Assembly: GCF_004793545.1 (NCBI RefSeq)
Contig: NZ_SRYA01000022.1
Span: forward strand, 1 to 64,000
DNA length: 64,000 nt
Direction: 5' to 3'
From: Petralouisia muris
GTDB lineage: Bacteria; Bacillota; Clostridia; Lachnospirales; Lachnospiraceae
Part shown: positions 24,115 through 33,158 of the stretch, one piece after another
Layout: each line of letters begins with the position of its first letter
Numbering within the stretch: position 1 is the stretch's first letter
Position numbers and translations under genes: made by a program
Notes under the pieces: model-generated
What the model was told of the DNA's origin: nothing
Databases searched by the model: none
Seen by the model: only the letters and a program-made list of their open reading frames with translations

Positions 24115-25776
24115 TTAAATGTCTTCCGGCCGAATAGCATTCGGGATATCGCTGAGCTGTTTCCATCTCTCTTCACTGATCTGGTAGCCAGTCATCGGTC
24201 CATGGTAATCATTCGGCGCATTAACAGCAGACAATACGTGGAAATTGTCTCCAAAAATAGAAGCTGTGTGGAGATAGTCGCCTGCCACCTTCTGACGAAG
24301 CATATTGTAAATATTCTGTGCCACATCCGGGAATCCAGCTTTGTCAAGAGCTTTTACAAAGTCTACGCCTGTTACATTGCGCGCCATCATATCTTCAATT
24401 GCCTTTAAGTCTTCGTTTACATTACGATCCGGCATATCATTCGATCCATTTGCATATGTAGCTGCTTCCACTTCTGCATCTGTAATTGGAGGCAGACCCA
24501 GCTCACGGAACAGACCCTGAAGCGCACGCGCTGCCTTGTTGCGGGCTTTCAGAACATCTTCTTCACGAACTGGCTGCAGACCGCCGTCAATCTTCATATC
24601 ACGCTGGATAATATTCCAGTCATCATAATCTTCTGCATCCCAGTTGGATCCTGCGAACATATTATCATAGTTTGGAGTAGCAGAATAACCGGAGCATATG
24701 TAGTCAGTTCCGGAGAAGAACTGAGGCACGCTGCGGGCTACACGGCGCAGATCAGAATGTGTAAAGGTCTGGTCGTTGGAAGTTGTGGATTCCAGATCAA
24801 GAAGCATAGCAATCAGATTCTCAGCAGCGATTGCACGAATACCGCCAGGTACGCCAGCTGGAACTCCTACACAGGATACAGAACCGTTCTGTGTTCCCTG
24901 TACGCCTGCGCCCTTGGTAATTGCAAGACAGCGAGCTTCCAGATACAGCATAGATTTGCCTTCTGCATAACCCATCTGAACCTCAGAACCTGTACCGGAG
25001 GTGAAACGCATCTTCAAGCCCCGGCTTGCATAGCAGCTTGCCAAAAATGCTTTTGAATAAGGAGTGTCATCGCCGTCCATAAATACCGGCTCTGTACCAT
25101 ATACGGAAATTGTCTCAGCATAAGTGGTAAAACCACGCATACCAAGCATCAGCTCTGTAGCTTCTTCCAATGCACACTGTGTCATAACTCCGGGGCGTCC
25201 CACCTGAGCGCCTACCATAATAGCAATTGCATTAAAAGGTGCGTAACGGGCAATACCAACGGTTGTCTCCATCTCCGCAAAACCACGTACGCCTGCTTCT
25301 GCAGCGTCAGCTGCAATCTGAACTGGATTATCCTTTACGTTAGTAACATGACACTGATTTGCAGGCATCAGGCGGGCGCGCATCTTTGACATACCCATCA
25401 TGATTTCTACAATTGTCATCTTTCCTACAACCTCTGTTAACTTCGCCGGGGTAATGGAAAGGGTAATATCCAAAATTTCTTTACGTGAAACATTGATATC
25501 TACAATCTTGCGTGCGATTTCCAAAGAATCCAGCGCCATAGCCTTCTCTGCATTCTCCAGACGGATCGCATGATCTGCAATAAAAGTATCCAGCATATCA
25601 AAATCAGCACGGCACTTGCCGTCTAATTCTGTCACACGGCCATTTTCAATCTTGATGCTTGGGGTGGGATCGAAAGGGCTGTTCATGGCGATCAGACCAA
25701 CTTCCGGCCACTCTTTGACGTAACCGTCCTGATTTACCGGGCGGTTCGCCAACACTTCAAAACGTTTTGATTTCAT
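24115..25776 (-). CDS. pduC: Propanediol dehydratase large subunit
   Basis: The 553-residue TIM-barrel alpha subunit of adenosylcobalamin-dependent diol dehydratase converts 1,2-propanediol to propionaldehyde by a radical mechanism. Diagnostic stretches are MKSKRFEVLANRPVNQDGYV at the start, RMKRSTT-free barrel segments such as RLMPANQCHVTNVKDNPVQI near residue 137, and the active-site region TSGTGSEVQMGYAEGKSMLY near 260. The full length matches the PduC/DhaB/GldC family. Glycerol dehydratase is the main alternative, and the full pdu context favours propanediol. Confidence 0.98.
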   Translation of the reverse strand: MKSKRFEVLANRPVNQDGYVKEWPEVGLIAMNSPFDPTPSIKIENGRVTELDGKCRADFDMLDTFIADHAIRLENAEKAMALDSLEIARKIVDINVSRKEILDITLSITPAKLTEVVGKMTIVEIMMGMSKMRARLMPANQCHVTNVKDNPVQIAADAAEAGVRGFAEMETTVGIARYAPFNAIAIMVGAQVGRPGVMTQCALEEATELMLGMRGFTTYAETISVYGTEPVFMDGDDTPYSKAFLASCYASRGLKMRFTSGTGSEVQMGYAEGKSMLYLEARCLAITKGAGVQGTQNGSVSCVGVPAGVPGGIRAIAAENLIAMLLDLESTTSNDQTFTHSDLRRVARSVPQFFSGTDYICSGYSATPNYDNMFAGSNWDAEDYDDWNIIQRDMKIDGGLQPVREEDVLKARNKAARALQGLFRELGLPPITDAEVEAATYANGSNDMPDRNVNEDLKAIEDMMARNVTGVDFVKALDKAGFPDVAQNIYNMLRQKVAGDYLHTASIFGDNFHVLSAVNAPNDYHGPMTGYQISEERWKQLSDIPNAIRPEDI

Positions 25777-25797
25777 AGCTTACAGCTCCTTCCTGAA

Positions 25798-26607
25798 TTA
25801 AAGAATGTAAGGGGTAGTCGTTGATTTCAGTTCCTCGTCCGGCGCCAAAGTCTTCAATAACTGAAGTCCTACGTCACGCGCTGCGATAATCGCCTGTTTT
25901 ACTGCACCGGAATCTCCGGAGAAGAAATAATTCACCTCGTTAGAGAAGCTGGTTCCGCCGTTGCCGGGCGTTGCAAGAGTCACGCCGTCGATGGTTGCAG
26001 CCTTAGAAGCCGCATCAGCCAGAACTACGCCGATACCTGCCGGAGCGCCTACTGTGATACCGAATGCCTTGCCAAGAGGCGCACCCCAAACTTTATTTAA
26101 TACATAAGAAGCGCGGGCACTGTACTGGAACTCCAGATGTCCTGCACTGTTGCCGTAAACGTCGCCCATAGTACGCGGAATCTCACGCAGGCAAACTTCT
26201 ACTGCACGGCGGGCGTCAGATACGTCCTCAGCCCCAAAAATAATTAAAGAACCATGGCCTGCTCCTCCTTCTGTATCACGGGGGCACTCTACCAGAAGGC
26301 ATTCACTGTTGGTTGCTTTTACTGCTTCGTCAGCTGCAAAAATCTGCGGACCTGCACCAACACGGTCACTGATAATGCCGATTGCGCGGTACTTCGGATC
26401 TATTTTAAGAGCTTCGTGAACCTGATGGTCAAGATTTGCAATAACCAGGCCAATGGTATGGCCCATAGTTGTGCCTACATACTCTGTCAGGTTGCATGTG
26501 GGCGAAGCAGCTGCAGCCGGTTCTTTGCAGCATTCTTCTGCAGGAGAAGCAATGGCTCCAAGCCTCTTCATAACTTCTTCCATGATGTTGTTGTTCAATT
26601 CATCCAT
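25798..26607 (-). CDS. pduB: Microcompartment shell trimer PduB
   Basis: This 269-residue tandem-BMC protein forms pseudohexameric trimers with a substrate pore. The N-terminal region MDELNNNIMEEVMKRLG is the extension found only in PduB and absent from its shorter form PduB', and in Salmonella it links the shell to the enzyme core. The first BMC domain begins TMGHTIGLVIANLDHQVHE near residue 50 and the second near 160 (GKAFGITVGAPAGIGVV). GGAGGGAAAACAC precedes the ATG at 26607. An internal start for a PduB' form is possible but not marked by a clear ribosome site. Confidence 0.96.
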   Translation of the reverse strand: MDELNNNIMEEVMKRLGAIASPAEECCKEPAAAASPTCNLTEYVGTTMGHTIGLVIANLDHQVHEALKIDPKYRAIGIISDRVGAGPQIFAADEAVKATNSECLLVECPRDTEGGAGHGSLIIFGAEDVSDARRAVEVCLREIPRTMGDVYGNSAGHLEFQYSARASYVLNKVWGAPLGKAFGITVGAPAGIGVVLADAASKAATIDGVTLATPGNGGTSFSNEVNYFFSGDSGAVKQAIIAARDVGLQLLKTLAPDEELKSTTTPYIL

Positions 26608-26688
26608 GTGTTTTCCCTCCAAAATAATATTTTTGCTATTTCAGCGTTTCCACATAAACAGTGGGGTTACTCATAATGAATCCCGTAA

Positions 26689-26967
26689 TTATTCCATATG
26701 GGGAAGGATCTTCTCCACATCTGTATGCGGTCTCGGGATTACGTGGCAGGAAACAACCGTTCCAACTTTTTCAGCGGCAATGGATCCAGCGTCTACAGAC
26801 GCTTTAACTGCGCCTACGTCACCACGTACCATAACGGTAACTAAGCCGGAACCGATCTTTTCATAACCGACCAGGGCAACATTTGCGGACTTAACCATAG
26901 CGTCAGCAGCTTCAATAGCGCCTACCAGACCCTTTGTCTCTACCATACCAAGGGCTTCTCTTTGCAT
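26689..26967 (-). CDS. pduA: Microcompartment shell hexamer PduA
   Basis: This 92-residue BMC-domain protein is the first gene of the operon. It begins [20 protein letters not shown] and has the pore motif [14 protein letters not shown], which in Salmonella PduA favours 1,2-propanediol passage over propionaldehyde. The ATG at 26967 has AAGGAGGAATCAAA upstream. Paralogue pduJ at 19560 is about 80 percent identical by eye. An activator-type promoter lies 80-140 bases upstream. Confidence 0.96.
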   Translation of the reverse strand: MQREALGMVETKGLVGAIEAADAMVKSANVALVGYEKIGSGLVTVMVRGDVGAVKASVDAGSIAAEKVGTVVSCHVIPRPHTDVEKILPHME

Positions 26968-27053
26968 TTTGATTCCTCCTTGTAATATACTGCGGTGCAT
27001 TCGTCAATTTAATTACAATGCACACACAATTGGTTAATTTGTTGCTATTTTTT

Positions 27054-27110
27054 ATTATACTAAAAACAGACTTGTACTTTCTTGTCGTTGTCAGAGACTT
27101 TTTTGTCTAA
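27054..27110 (-). promoter_or_regulatory. Activator-type promoter of the pdu operon
   Basis: On the minus strand a perfect -10 hexamer TATAAT lies at 27054-27059, but no -35 consensus stands 16-18 bases upstream. Instead the upstream DNA holds repeated GACAA elements (CTGACAACGACAAG) and a small palindrome AGACAAAAAAGTCT. This is expected for a promoter needing an activator such as the AraC-type regulator encoded at 28468. The leader is about 80 bases. Confidence 0.6.
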
Positions 27111-27201
27111 TATTTTGTTAAGTTTGCACAATTATTTTTTCTGTACAAAACAATGATTTTTTGCAATCAGCACATTTTTTACAAACGCCTTCCTGCTGCA
27201 T

Positions 27202-27240
27202 AAAAACCGGCGGCCCTGCCCGTTAGACAGAGCCGCCGGC
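27202..27240 (-). terminator. Terminator after pduQ
   Basis: Arms 27207-27214 and 27232-27239 form a GC-rich stem (CCGGCGGC with GCCGCCGG). On the minus strand it is followed by TTTTT. It separates the regulatory unit with pduQ from the main pdu operon. Confidence 0.9.
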
Positions 27241-27256
27241 TCAATATTTTATTCTG

Positions 27257-28396
27257 TTAACCCATGATCTGTTTCAGAAGAGCCGCAGCCTCTTCTTCAT
27301 TCGCTCTTCGGGGATTGGTAGCATATGTAGCGTCTGCGAGGGCTGCTGACACAAGTTCCCCCTGCATTTCTCTGACACTTGCCAAATCTGCTCCCCACTC
27401 CTTAAGGGTGGATGGAATCTTCAGTGTATGGTTCAAACGTTCTATTTCGCGAATCAGATTAGACACCCCGAGCCGGACATTGGCAGCCGGAAAATCCATA
27501 ATTTTTGCGATCCGCTGATACTTTCTTGCCGCCACAGTATATTCTCCTCCCACTACATGGGATAAATCCGCATTAAAAGCCATAACTTTCGGCAGCAGCA
27601 TCGCATTAATGCGCCCGTGGGCAATATGCAGTTTCCCGCCAATGGCATGAGCCAGGCTGTGATTAATTCCTAATCCGGCTGAGTTAAACGCAAGCCCAGC
27701 CATGCAGGAGGCATTCTGCATCTTGGTCCGCGCAAGTAAATCCCCTCCGTCCTTATAGGCCAGGGGTAAAAATCGAAAGACCAAAGAAATGGCTTTTTCA
27801 CACATGGCGTCCGAAAAATCATTGGCATTGGTTGAAACATAAGCCTCAAGAGCATGAGTCAGCACATCCATGCCGGCGTCAGCGGTAACAGATGAAGGAG
27901 CGCTGGCTGTAAGATAAGGATCCAGAATAGCAACCGGCGGACGCAGCGCCTGGCTGTCCAGAGGATATTTGACTCCCCGGGCGCTGTCAGTAATCACGGC
28001 ATAATCTGTAACCTCAGAACCGGTGCCGCTGGTGGTAGGAACAGCAAAACATTCCATCTTGTCTGTTTCAACCTGAAGCACCTTCTTGGCAATGGCACGG
28101 ATTGCCTTCGCCGCATCAATCGTAGAGCCGCCTCCAACGGCAATTACAGTCTCTGCCTGACACTCTTCAAAAGCCTTCACTCCCGCAGCCACCACCTCAA
28201 TAGGCGGATCAGGCACTACGCCGTCAAATACGCTGACCTGACATCTTGTCAAATAGGAAATCACTCTCTCTATCGTCCCTAACTGTACCATAAAGCGATC
28301 TGTAACGATAAGAACTCTCCGATCTTCCACCCGGCGCAGACGTTCCAAGGCGCCTTCCCCAAAAAATATCCTGGTACTGAAACTAAATTCCTGCAT
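27257..28396 (-). CDS. pduQ: Iron-dependent 1-propanol dehydrogenase PduQ
   Basis: This 379-residue group III iron-containing alcohol dehydrogenase should reduce propionaldehyde to 1-propanol and regenerate NAD within the shell. The nucleotide loop AVGGGSTIDAAKAI lies near residue 84 and the metal site is DAGMDVLTHALEAYV and HSLAHAIGGKLHIAHGRIN. The ATG at 28396 has GGAGG five bases upstream and gives the usual family length. An earlier ATG at 28465 adds 23 residues without similarity to known PduQ. The gene is outside the main operon, downstream of and likely cotranscribed with the two regulatory genes. Confidence 0.88.
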   Translation of the reverse strand: MQEFSFSTRIFFGEGALERLRRVEDRRVLIVTDRFMVQLGTIERVISYLTRCQVSVFDGVVPDPPIEVVAAGVKAFEECQAETVIAVGGGSTIDAAKAIRAIAKKVLQVETDKMECFAVPTTSGTGSEVTDYAVITDSARGVKYPLDSQALRPPVAILDPYLTASAPSSVTADAGMDVLTHALEAYVSTNANDFSDAMCEKAISLVFRFLPLAYKDGGDLLARTKMQNASCMAGLAFNSAGLGINHSLAHAIGGKLHIAHGRINAMLLPKVMAFNADLSHVVGGEYTVAARKYQRIAKIMDFPAANVRLGVSNLIREIERLNHTLKIPSTLKEWGADLASVREMQGELVSAALADATYATNPRRANEEEAAALLKQIMG

Positions 28397-28467
28397 CGCA
28401 ACCTCCATTCTGCCGCCAACACCCACAGGCACGGATGCACCTTCTCCATATTGTCTGAATTCCATTT

Positions 28468-29526
28468 TCAGACAGCCTTCCCGCCGCAATGAATTTCCCG
28501 GTACTCTGTGGGCGTCATTCCCACTTTCCGTTTAAAAGCCTTGCTGAAATAATTGGCTTCGCTGTAAGAAAGCTCATAGGCAATGCTGATCACAGGCATA
28601 TCCGTGTCCACCAGCATTTCCCGAGCTACCTCAATTTTACAATCTGTCACATAGGTAATAAAATTGACCCCGGTGATTTTCTTAAAAATCCTGCTGAAAT
28701 AATAAGAACTCATATTCGCATATTCCGCGGCCTGGTCCAGGCTGATGCCATCCTTGATATTACGGTCAATATAGTTGAGCATCCTCTGCTGGCTGCCAAC
28801 CTGATAACTGGAATCCTCAGCAAAAACATCAAAAATAACGTTAAGCATCTTTTTCAGTACAAGATATGCGTCATATTTCTGCGCCTGCTGGTCAAACCGC
28901 AGTTTAAATTTCTCCATAATTCCCGCCAATTTCATCTGAACAGCAGTTCCCAGGGGATCGCCCAACTGCATAAGCCCCTCGGCAAACCGAAGTACCTGGA
29001 ACCGAATTACACTTTTATTATGGATATCTTTATGGAGAGAATCAAGGTAATCTTTTGCAACATCTGTGCACTTTTTATAACAAAAGACACGCATCTGCTC
29101 AGCCAAAAGCTTCAGGTACCGCTCCCGCCGCTGCTGTTCCCTGTCATCCGACACAAGGGAGGCGTCCCGCTTCAGCGCACGGACCGCTGCTAAAAGCCAT
29201 GCCGGACGGCAGGGCTTAAGCAGATAATCCTGAAGGCCCAACCGCCAGACATGGGGAGCAATATCAGCGCGGACTCCTACAGAAGTCACCAGAATCGGCG
29301 TATCCGGCGATACCTGTCTGGCCTGGGCCAGCATATCGCAGCGCCGCAGATCAAATCTTGGCACATCCGCAATCAGAAGATCCACATCCCCTTCTCTTAA
29401 CAACCTGATGGCCGACTCTTCTTCCGATGCAAGGACAATCTCTGCCGATTCCAGTCCTTCTGACAGAATATTTCTGGTAATCTCCCGTTCCAGCCGGTTT
29501 TCATTCAGCACTAAAATCTGACCCAT
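28468..29526 (-). CDS. Response regulator with AraC-type DNA-binding domain
   Basis: The 352-residue protein has an N-terminal receiver domain (1-120), a helical middle part and a C-terminal AraC pair of helix-turn-helix motifs (DQAAEYANMSSYYFSRIFKK near residue 260 and SIAYELSYSEANYFSKAFKR near 310). The receiver keeps the phospho-acceptor Asp in LLIADVPRFD and the lysine in YLLKPCRP. The usual acidic pair at the start is Asn-Glu (ILVLNENRLER) rather than Asp-Asp/Glu. It is the best candidate activator of the pduA promoter, given its position between sensor and pduQ. GGAGG lies ten bases before the ATG. Confidence 0.88.
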   Translation of the reverse strand: MGQILVLNENRLEREITRNILSEGLESAEIVLASEEESAIRLLREGDVDLLIADVPRFDLRRCDMLAQARQVSPDTPILVTSVGVRADIAPHVWRLGLQDYLLKPCRPAWLLAAVRALKRDASLVSDDREQQRRERYLKLLAEQMRVFCYKKCTDVAKDYLDSLHKDIHNKSVIRFQVLRFAEGLMQLGDPLGTAVQMKLAGIMEKFKLRFDQQAQKYDAYLVLKKMLNVIFDVFAEDSSYQVGSQQRMLNYIDRNIKDGISLDQAAEYANMSSYYFSRIFKKITGVNFITYVTDCKIEVAREMLVDTDMPVISIAYELSYSEANYFSKAFKRKVGMTPTEYREIHCGGKAV

Positions 29527-29541
29527 AGGCTGCTTACCTCC

Positions 29542-30768
29542 TTATCCTTCTTTTTTCTGCGGCAGGTGAAAGCTGACCATATACCCTGCCCGCCCATCCT
29601 TTCTGGGGCTGACAGAGAGACCGCACCTCTTTCCAAAAATCCGTTTCAGGCTCCGATCCGAATCATGAAGGGAAAAACCCTCCTCCTGAGAGGAAGCGCC
29701 CATCTGGGCATCCATTTCCTCTAATGTAATTCCTTCATTATTGCTGACTACCTGAAGAATCACATCCCCCTGCTCTTCCTCAGCAAATATCTCTATCTCA
29801 CGTATCTCCTCTTTTCCGCATCCCTGAACAGACAATCCCACTAACGGTTCCAGCACCATATAAGGACAGTTTACGCCCCAGTACTCTTTCGGCACTGAAA
29901 TACTATAATGAAGCCCGTCTCCCTCCCACGCCTTCTGAATACGCAAAAGAGCGCCAACATAGCTCAATTCCTCTCCCAATGTGGAAATCTCATGATCGGA
30001 TTCCGTAACATAGCGCATAATATCTGCAAAATCATAGGCTGCCGCCTCTGTTTTCACTGCTTTTTCCTGAAAAGCAAGCTGAGAGATAACATTCATTACA
30101 AAGAAAAAATAACGAAGCCTTCCCTGCTGCTTAATATTAGTAAGTTCCCGTTTCTGAAAGGAAAACTCCATATCCGAATGGGATTTCCATTCCTCTACTG
30201 GCTCCATGCCTGCCACTTCCAAATCCCGATCTGCCTGTCTGCCTGTCTGCATCATAAACAAGATTAAATCATGCAGCAACGTAACTGCCGACTTAATCTT
30301 TTCATAAGAAACTCTCTGCGTCTCGTTATATGCTTCATCCAGAGCCTTGTCCTTGCGCCAGTTGGTTTTTACAGGCAGAATATCCTCTAATTCTTCTTTC
30401 GCATCCCGACTTAAACGGATCTGGCCTCCCATCAGCGAGCCCATATAGACGCCGTCATAAATCAGAGGCAGCGCAAAATCCACAAGCCCTGCATGACAGC
30501 GGTAAATATAAGGCTGACCGGTAATTGCAGCCTGCAGGCCGCCGTGGGCGTCACACTGCTTGCACATTTCAAAAAAATCCTGATGCTTGCGTCCCATCTG
30601 GCAATAGGGAGTAAATCCGCTGTAATGTGTGATTGGACATCCCCGGTAATCCACCGTCACAAAAGCCAGCCCCATAGCCCTGGAACAATCATCCTGCAGC
30701 ATCTGAAGAAAACCAATGTCAATATAATCGGATATTTTATTCGATACTTTTTTTGATTCTTTCACCAT
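29542..30768 (-). CDS. PocR-domain sensor, degenerate histidine kinase
   Basis: This 408-residue cytoplasmic protein has a PocR ligand-binding domain (about 15-125), with the cysteine-rich core EMCKQCDAHGG and YRCHAGLVDFALPL shared with the propanediol regulator PocR of Salmonella. A region aligning with the LytS/YesM kinase family follows. The kinase hallmarks are lost. The phosphorylated His in the usual NPHFLFN is replaced (GRLRYFFF), the N-box QPLVENAIKHG reads EPLVGLSVQGC, and the G1 Asp is Ser. It probably senses propanediol but is unlikely to phosphorylate. The ATG at 30768 has GGGAG nine bases upstream. Confidence 0.85.
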   Translation of the reverse strand: MVKESKKVSNKISDYIDIGFLQMLQDDCSRAMGLAFVTVDYRGCPITHYSGFTPYCQMGRKHQDFFEMCKQCDAHGGLQAAITGQPYIYRCHAGLVDFALPLIYDGVYMGSLMGGQIRLSRDAKEELEDILPVKTNWRKDKALDEAYNETQRVSYEKIKSAVTLLHDLILFMMQTGRQADRDLEVAGMEPVEEWKSHSDMEFSFQKRELTNIKQQGRLRYFFFVMNVISQLAFQEKAVKTEAAAYDFADIMRYVTESDHEISTLGEELSYVGALLRIQKAWEGDGLHYSISVPKEYWGVNCPYMVLEPLVGLSVQGCGKEEIREIEIFAEEEQGDVILQVVSNNEGITLEEMDAQMGASSQEEGFSLHDSDRSLKRIFGKRCGLSVSPRKDGRAGYMVSFHLPQKKEG

Positions 30769-30863
30769 TATTCCCATCTCCCAATAAAATCCCCACCCTC
30801 AATGCCCATAGACTTCTGCAAAACAATTTGCCGCAGTCTGCATGAAACATTTCTAATGTTTTT

Positions 30864-30892
30864 ATTATAACAAAAAAATCCCATCCACACAA
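30864..30892 (-). promoter_or_regulatory. Promoter of the PocR sensor/regulator/pduQ unit
   Basis: On the minus strand TTGTGT (30887-30892) and a perfect TATAAT (30864-30869) have 17-base spacing. A small palindrome AACATTAGAAATGTT spans the probable transcription start and could bind a regulator. Confidence 0.65.
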
Positions 30893-31100
30893 TTCTTTTT
30901 TGGCCCTGGCACAACTTTTTATCTCTCCCAACATCAGCAACCAGAATCATAAAATTTTCTCATGGGCAAACAAGATGCGCAAGTGAAATATATGCAGCAT
31001 TTTTAATGCCTGGAGCCTTTTTCTCTTAAGAAACGAAATGGGATGCCGTCAATCCTGAGAAAGCTCTTTTCGCAAAATATTACAGACAAATTATTACAGG

Positions 31101-31129
31101 TTGACATCACAGTGGAATTATTTTACCAT
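31101..31129 (+). promoter_or_regulatory. Promoter of the BtuFCD-like operon
   Basis: TTGACA (31101-31106) and TACCAT (31124-31129) have 17-base spacing, about 70 bases before the ATG. The rest of the gap back to the PocR gene (about 30900-31100) shows a small hairpin GCATTTTTAATGC and no riboswitch that I can identify. Confidence 0.5.
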
Positions 31130-31199
31130 AAACAAAATAAGTATTCAGAAATATCTTACCAGTCAACCGAATCCGCTTTTCTTAAAAGGAGCAATAAAA

Positions 31200-32135
31200 A
31201 TGAAAAAGAAATTTACTTCTATCCTGATCATCGCCGCAATGTTAATTCTGTGCGCCTGCGGCAATTCCGCCAATGAGCCTAATGATACCAGCCCGGTTAC
31301 CATGACTGACCCCAGCGGGGCAGAAATCACTTTGCCAAAACAGATAAATTCCATTGTCGTACTGGCGCCTTCCCTGTCTGAGATCGTAGTATCCCTTGAC
31401 ATGGGGGATAAAATCACAGGCTATGACAGCTACAGCGCCGGAATCGCAGGGCTGCCTGAAAATGTTCCGACTTTCGAAATTACCAATCCGGATATGGAAC
31501 AACTGGCAGCCCTTGCCCCTGACATTTTGTTAGTAACCAACGAATCCCTTTACGATCAGGAATCCCCATTTCAGTCTCTGATTGACGCAGGAACCTGCGT
31601 AATCTGCGTCCCTAACAGAGACAATATTGAAGGAATTAAAAGCGATATCCAATTCCTGGCTTCAGCCCTTGACGCATCCGAAAAAGGCAGCTCACTGCTG
31701 GAAGATTTTGACGAACAGCTAAAGGAACTGGCTGAAATTGCAGCCGGCATTCCAAAAGAAGAACGCAAACGGATTTATTTTGAAGTTGCTCCCGCACCAA
31801 ATATGTACAGCTTTGGCAGCGGGGTTTTCCTCAATGAAATGATAGAATGGATTGGCGCAGAGAATATTCTGGCTGACCAGTCCGGCTGGTTCACTGTAGA
31901 AGGTGAAACGATTGCAGCCGCCAACCCCGATGTTATCTTCACAAACGCAGATTATCTGGAAGATCCGGTACAGGAAATACTCGACCGGGACGGCTGGGCT
32001 GATATTTCCGCCGTTGCCGATCAGAATGTTTACTGTATTGACAATAATTCTTCTTCCCAGCCCAACCACAACATCGTAAAAGCCATGCGCCAGATGGCCG
32101 AAATTCTCTATCCGGATTATTACGCAGCAAAATGA
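31200..32135 (+). CDS. ABC transporter substrate-binding lipoprotein (BtuF/FecB family)
   Basis: The 311-residue lipoprotein delivers a chelated metal or corrinoid to its permease. The signal peptide ends in the lipobox ILCACG. The mature part has the two lobes of class III binding proteins joined by a long helix, with VVLAPSLSEIVVSLDMGDKI near residue 60 and YFEVAPAPNMYSFGSGVFL near 200. The ATG at 31200 has AAGGAG eight bases upstream. Ligand identity cannot be read with certainty. Being next to a B12-dependent pathway makes cobalamin the first guess; siderophores or heme are alternatives. Confidence 0.85.
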   Translation: MKKKFTSILIIAAMLILCACGNSANEPNDTSPVTMTDPSGAEITLPKQINSIVVLAPSLSEIVVSLDMGDKITGYDSYSAGIAGLPENVPTFEITNPDMEQLAALAPDILLVTNESLYDQESPFQSLIDAGTCVICVPNRDNIEGIKSDIQFLASALDASEKGSSLLEDFDEQLKELAEIAAGIPKEERKRIYFEVAPAPNMYSFGSGVFLNEMIEWIGAENILADQSGWFTVEGETIAAANPDVIFTNADYLEDPVQEILDRDGWADISAVADQNVYCIDNNSSSQPNHNIVKAMRQMAEILYPDYYAAK

Positions 32136-33157
32136 AATACCAGACAAAAATGATTGTACTGCTGTTGGCAGCACTGGCAGCATTGCTTTTGGGCATTGGA
32201 ATCGGCAGCGTATATGTGGCTCCCGGAGATATTCTGGCTATCCTCTTCAATCACTTCTTTGATGTACCTCTGCCAGACTCCCTGCCTGCCAGCTATCCTG
32301 CTATGGTATTAAACATGCGCCTTCCCCGGGTTATCCTGGCATTTCTCACCGGGGCGGCACTGGCAATGAGCGGTACTGTAACCCAATCCATTCTGCAAAA
32401 TCCCCTCGCCTCTCCCTTCGGCCTCGGTATCTCTTCCGGAGCCGGACTGGGAGCGGCAATTGTGATTACATTGGGCCTGACCGCAGCCGGAACAGGAGCA
32501 TTCCTGCTGCCAGGCGTCAGCTTGGTATTTGCCCTGGCCACTGTATTTTTGGTGGTTTTGATCTCTTCCCGTTTAGACAGCGGCGTGTCAAATATAACCA
32601 TTATCCTGGTGGGCACGGTGTTTTCCCTGTTTTGCAATGCTGTCATGAATCTTTTGGCTGCCAGCTCTCCTTCCTACGGCGAGCGCATACAGCTCTGGCT
32701 GCTGGGCAGTTTTTCCATGAAAGAATGGAACGCTGTAGGGGTATTAGCCCTTGCTGCAGTCCTGGGACTTGTTTTCTTTCTGTTCTATGCCCGGGAACTG
32801 GATGTGACGACTTTCGGCGAAGAATCGGCCAGGGCCATGGGGGTGGATTTACTAAAACTCAAGCGCATCCTTCTGGCTGCCATAGCCGCCCTAACCGGAG
32901 CGGCAGTAGCCTTCGTGGGCATTATCGGTTTTGTGGATCTTATCGCGCCGCACATTGTGCGCCGGTGGTTTGGAGCAGTCCACAGAAAAGTTCTTCCTGC
33001 CAGCGCTTTGTTCGGCGGCACCTTTCTGGTACTGTGCGATCTGGCCGCACGGACACTGATTCCTGCCCGGGAAATACCAATCGGCGCCATTACTGCGCTG
33101 CTGGGCGCGCCTTTTTTCCTATACATCTTTTTTGCAGGACGCAGAAATGGAGACTGA
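32132..33157 (+). CDS. FecCD/BtuC-type ABC transporter permease
   Basis: This 341-residue permease has about ten membrane helices. Family motifs are LPRVILAFLTGAALAMSGTV near residue 65, QNPLASPFGLGISSGAGLGA near 88 and GIIGFVDLIAPHIVRRWFGA, the loop contacting the ATPase, near 264. The start overlaps the stop codon of the binding-protein gene by four bases (ATGA). It forms the membrane channel of the cobalamin/iron-complex importer with its two neighbours. Confidence 0.92.
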   Translation: MKYQTKMIVLLLAALAALLLGIGIGSVYVAPGDILAILFNHFFDVPLPDSLPASYPAMVLNMRLPRVILAFLTGAALAMSGTVTQSILQNPLASPFGLGISSGAGLGAAIVITLGLTAAGTGAFLLPGVSLVFALATVFLVVLISSRLDSGVSNITIILVGTVFSLFCNAVMNLLAASSPSYGERIQLWLLGSFSMKEWNAVGVLALAAVLGLVFFLFYARELDVTTFGEESARAMGVDLLKLKRILLAAIAALTGAAVAFVGIIGFVDLIAPHIVRRWFGAVHRKVLPASALFGGTFLVLCDLAARTLIPAREIPIGAITALLGAPFFLYIFFAGRRNGD

Positions 33158-33158
33158 T

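Noticed and set aside
28396-28465. Longer PduQ start giving 23 extra residues as a possible targeting peptide
   Set aside because: The segment is Gly/Val-rich and not an amphipathic helix, while the ATG at 28396 has a strong GGAGG and gives the normal length.
30940-31100. ATGGGATGCCGTCA resembling part of a tetrahydrofolate riboswitch
   Set aside because: The outer helices and the TTGCATCCGCTCC-type end of that class are missing, and the gene downstream is an ABC importer; a chance match is more likely.
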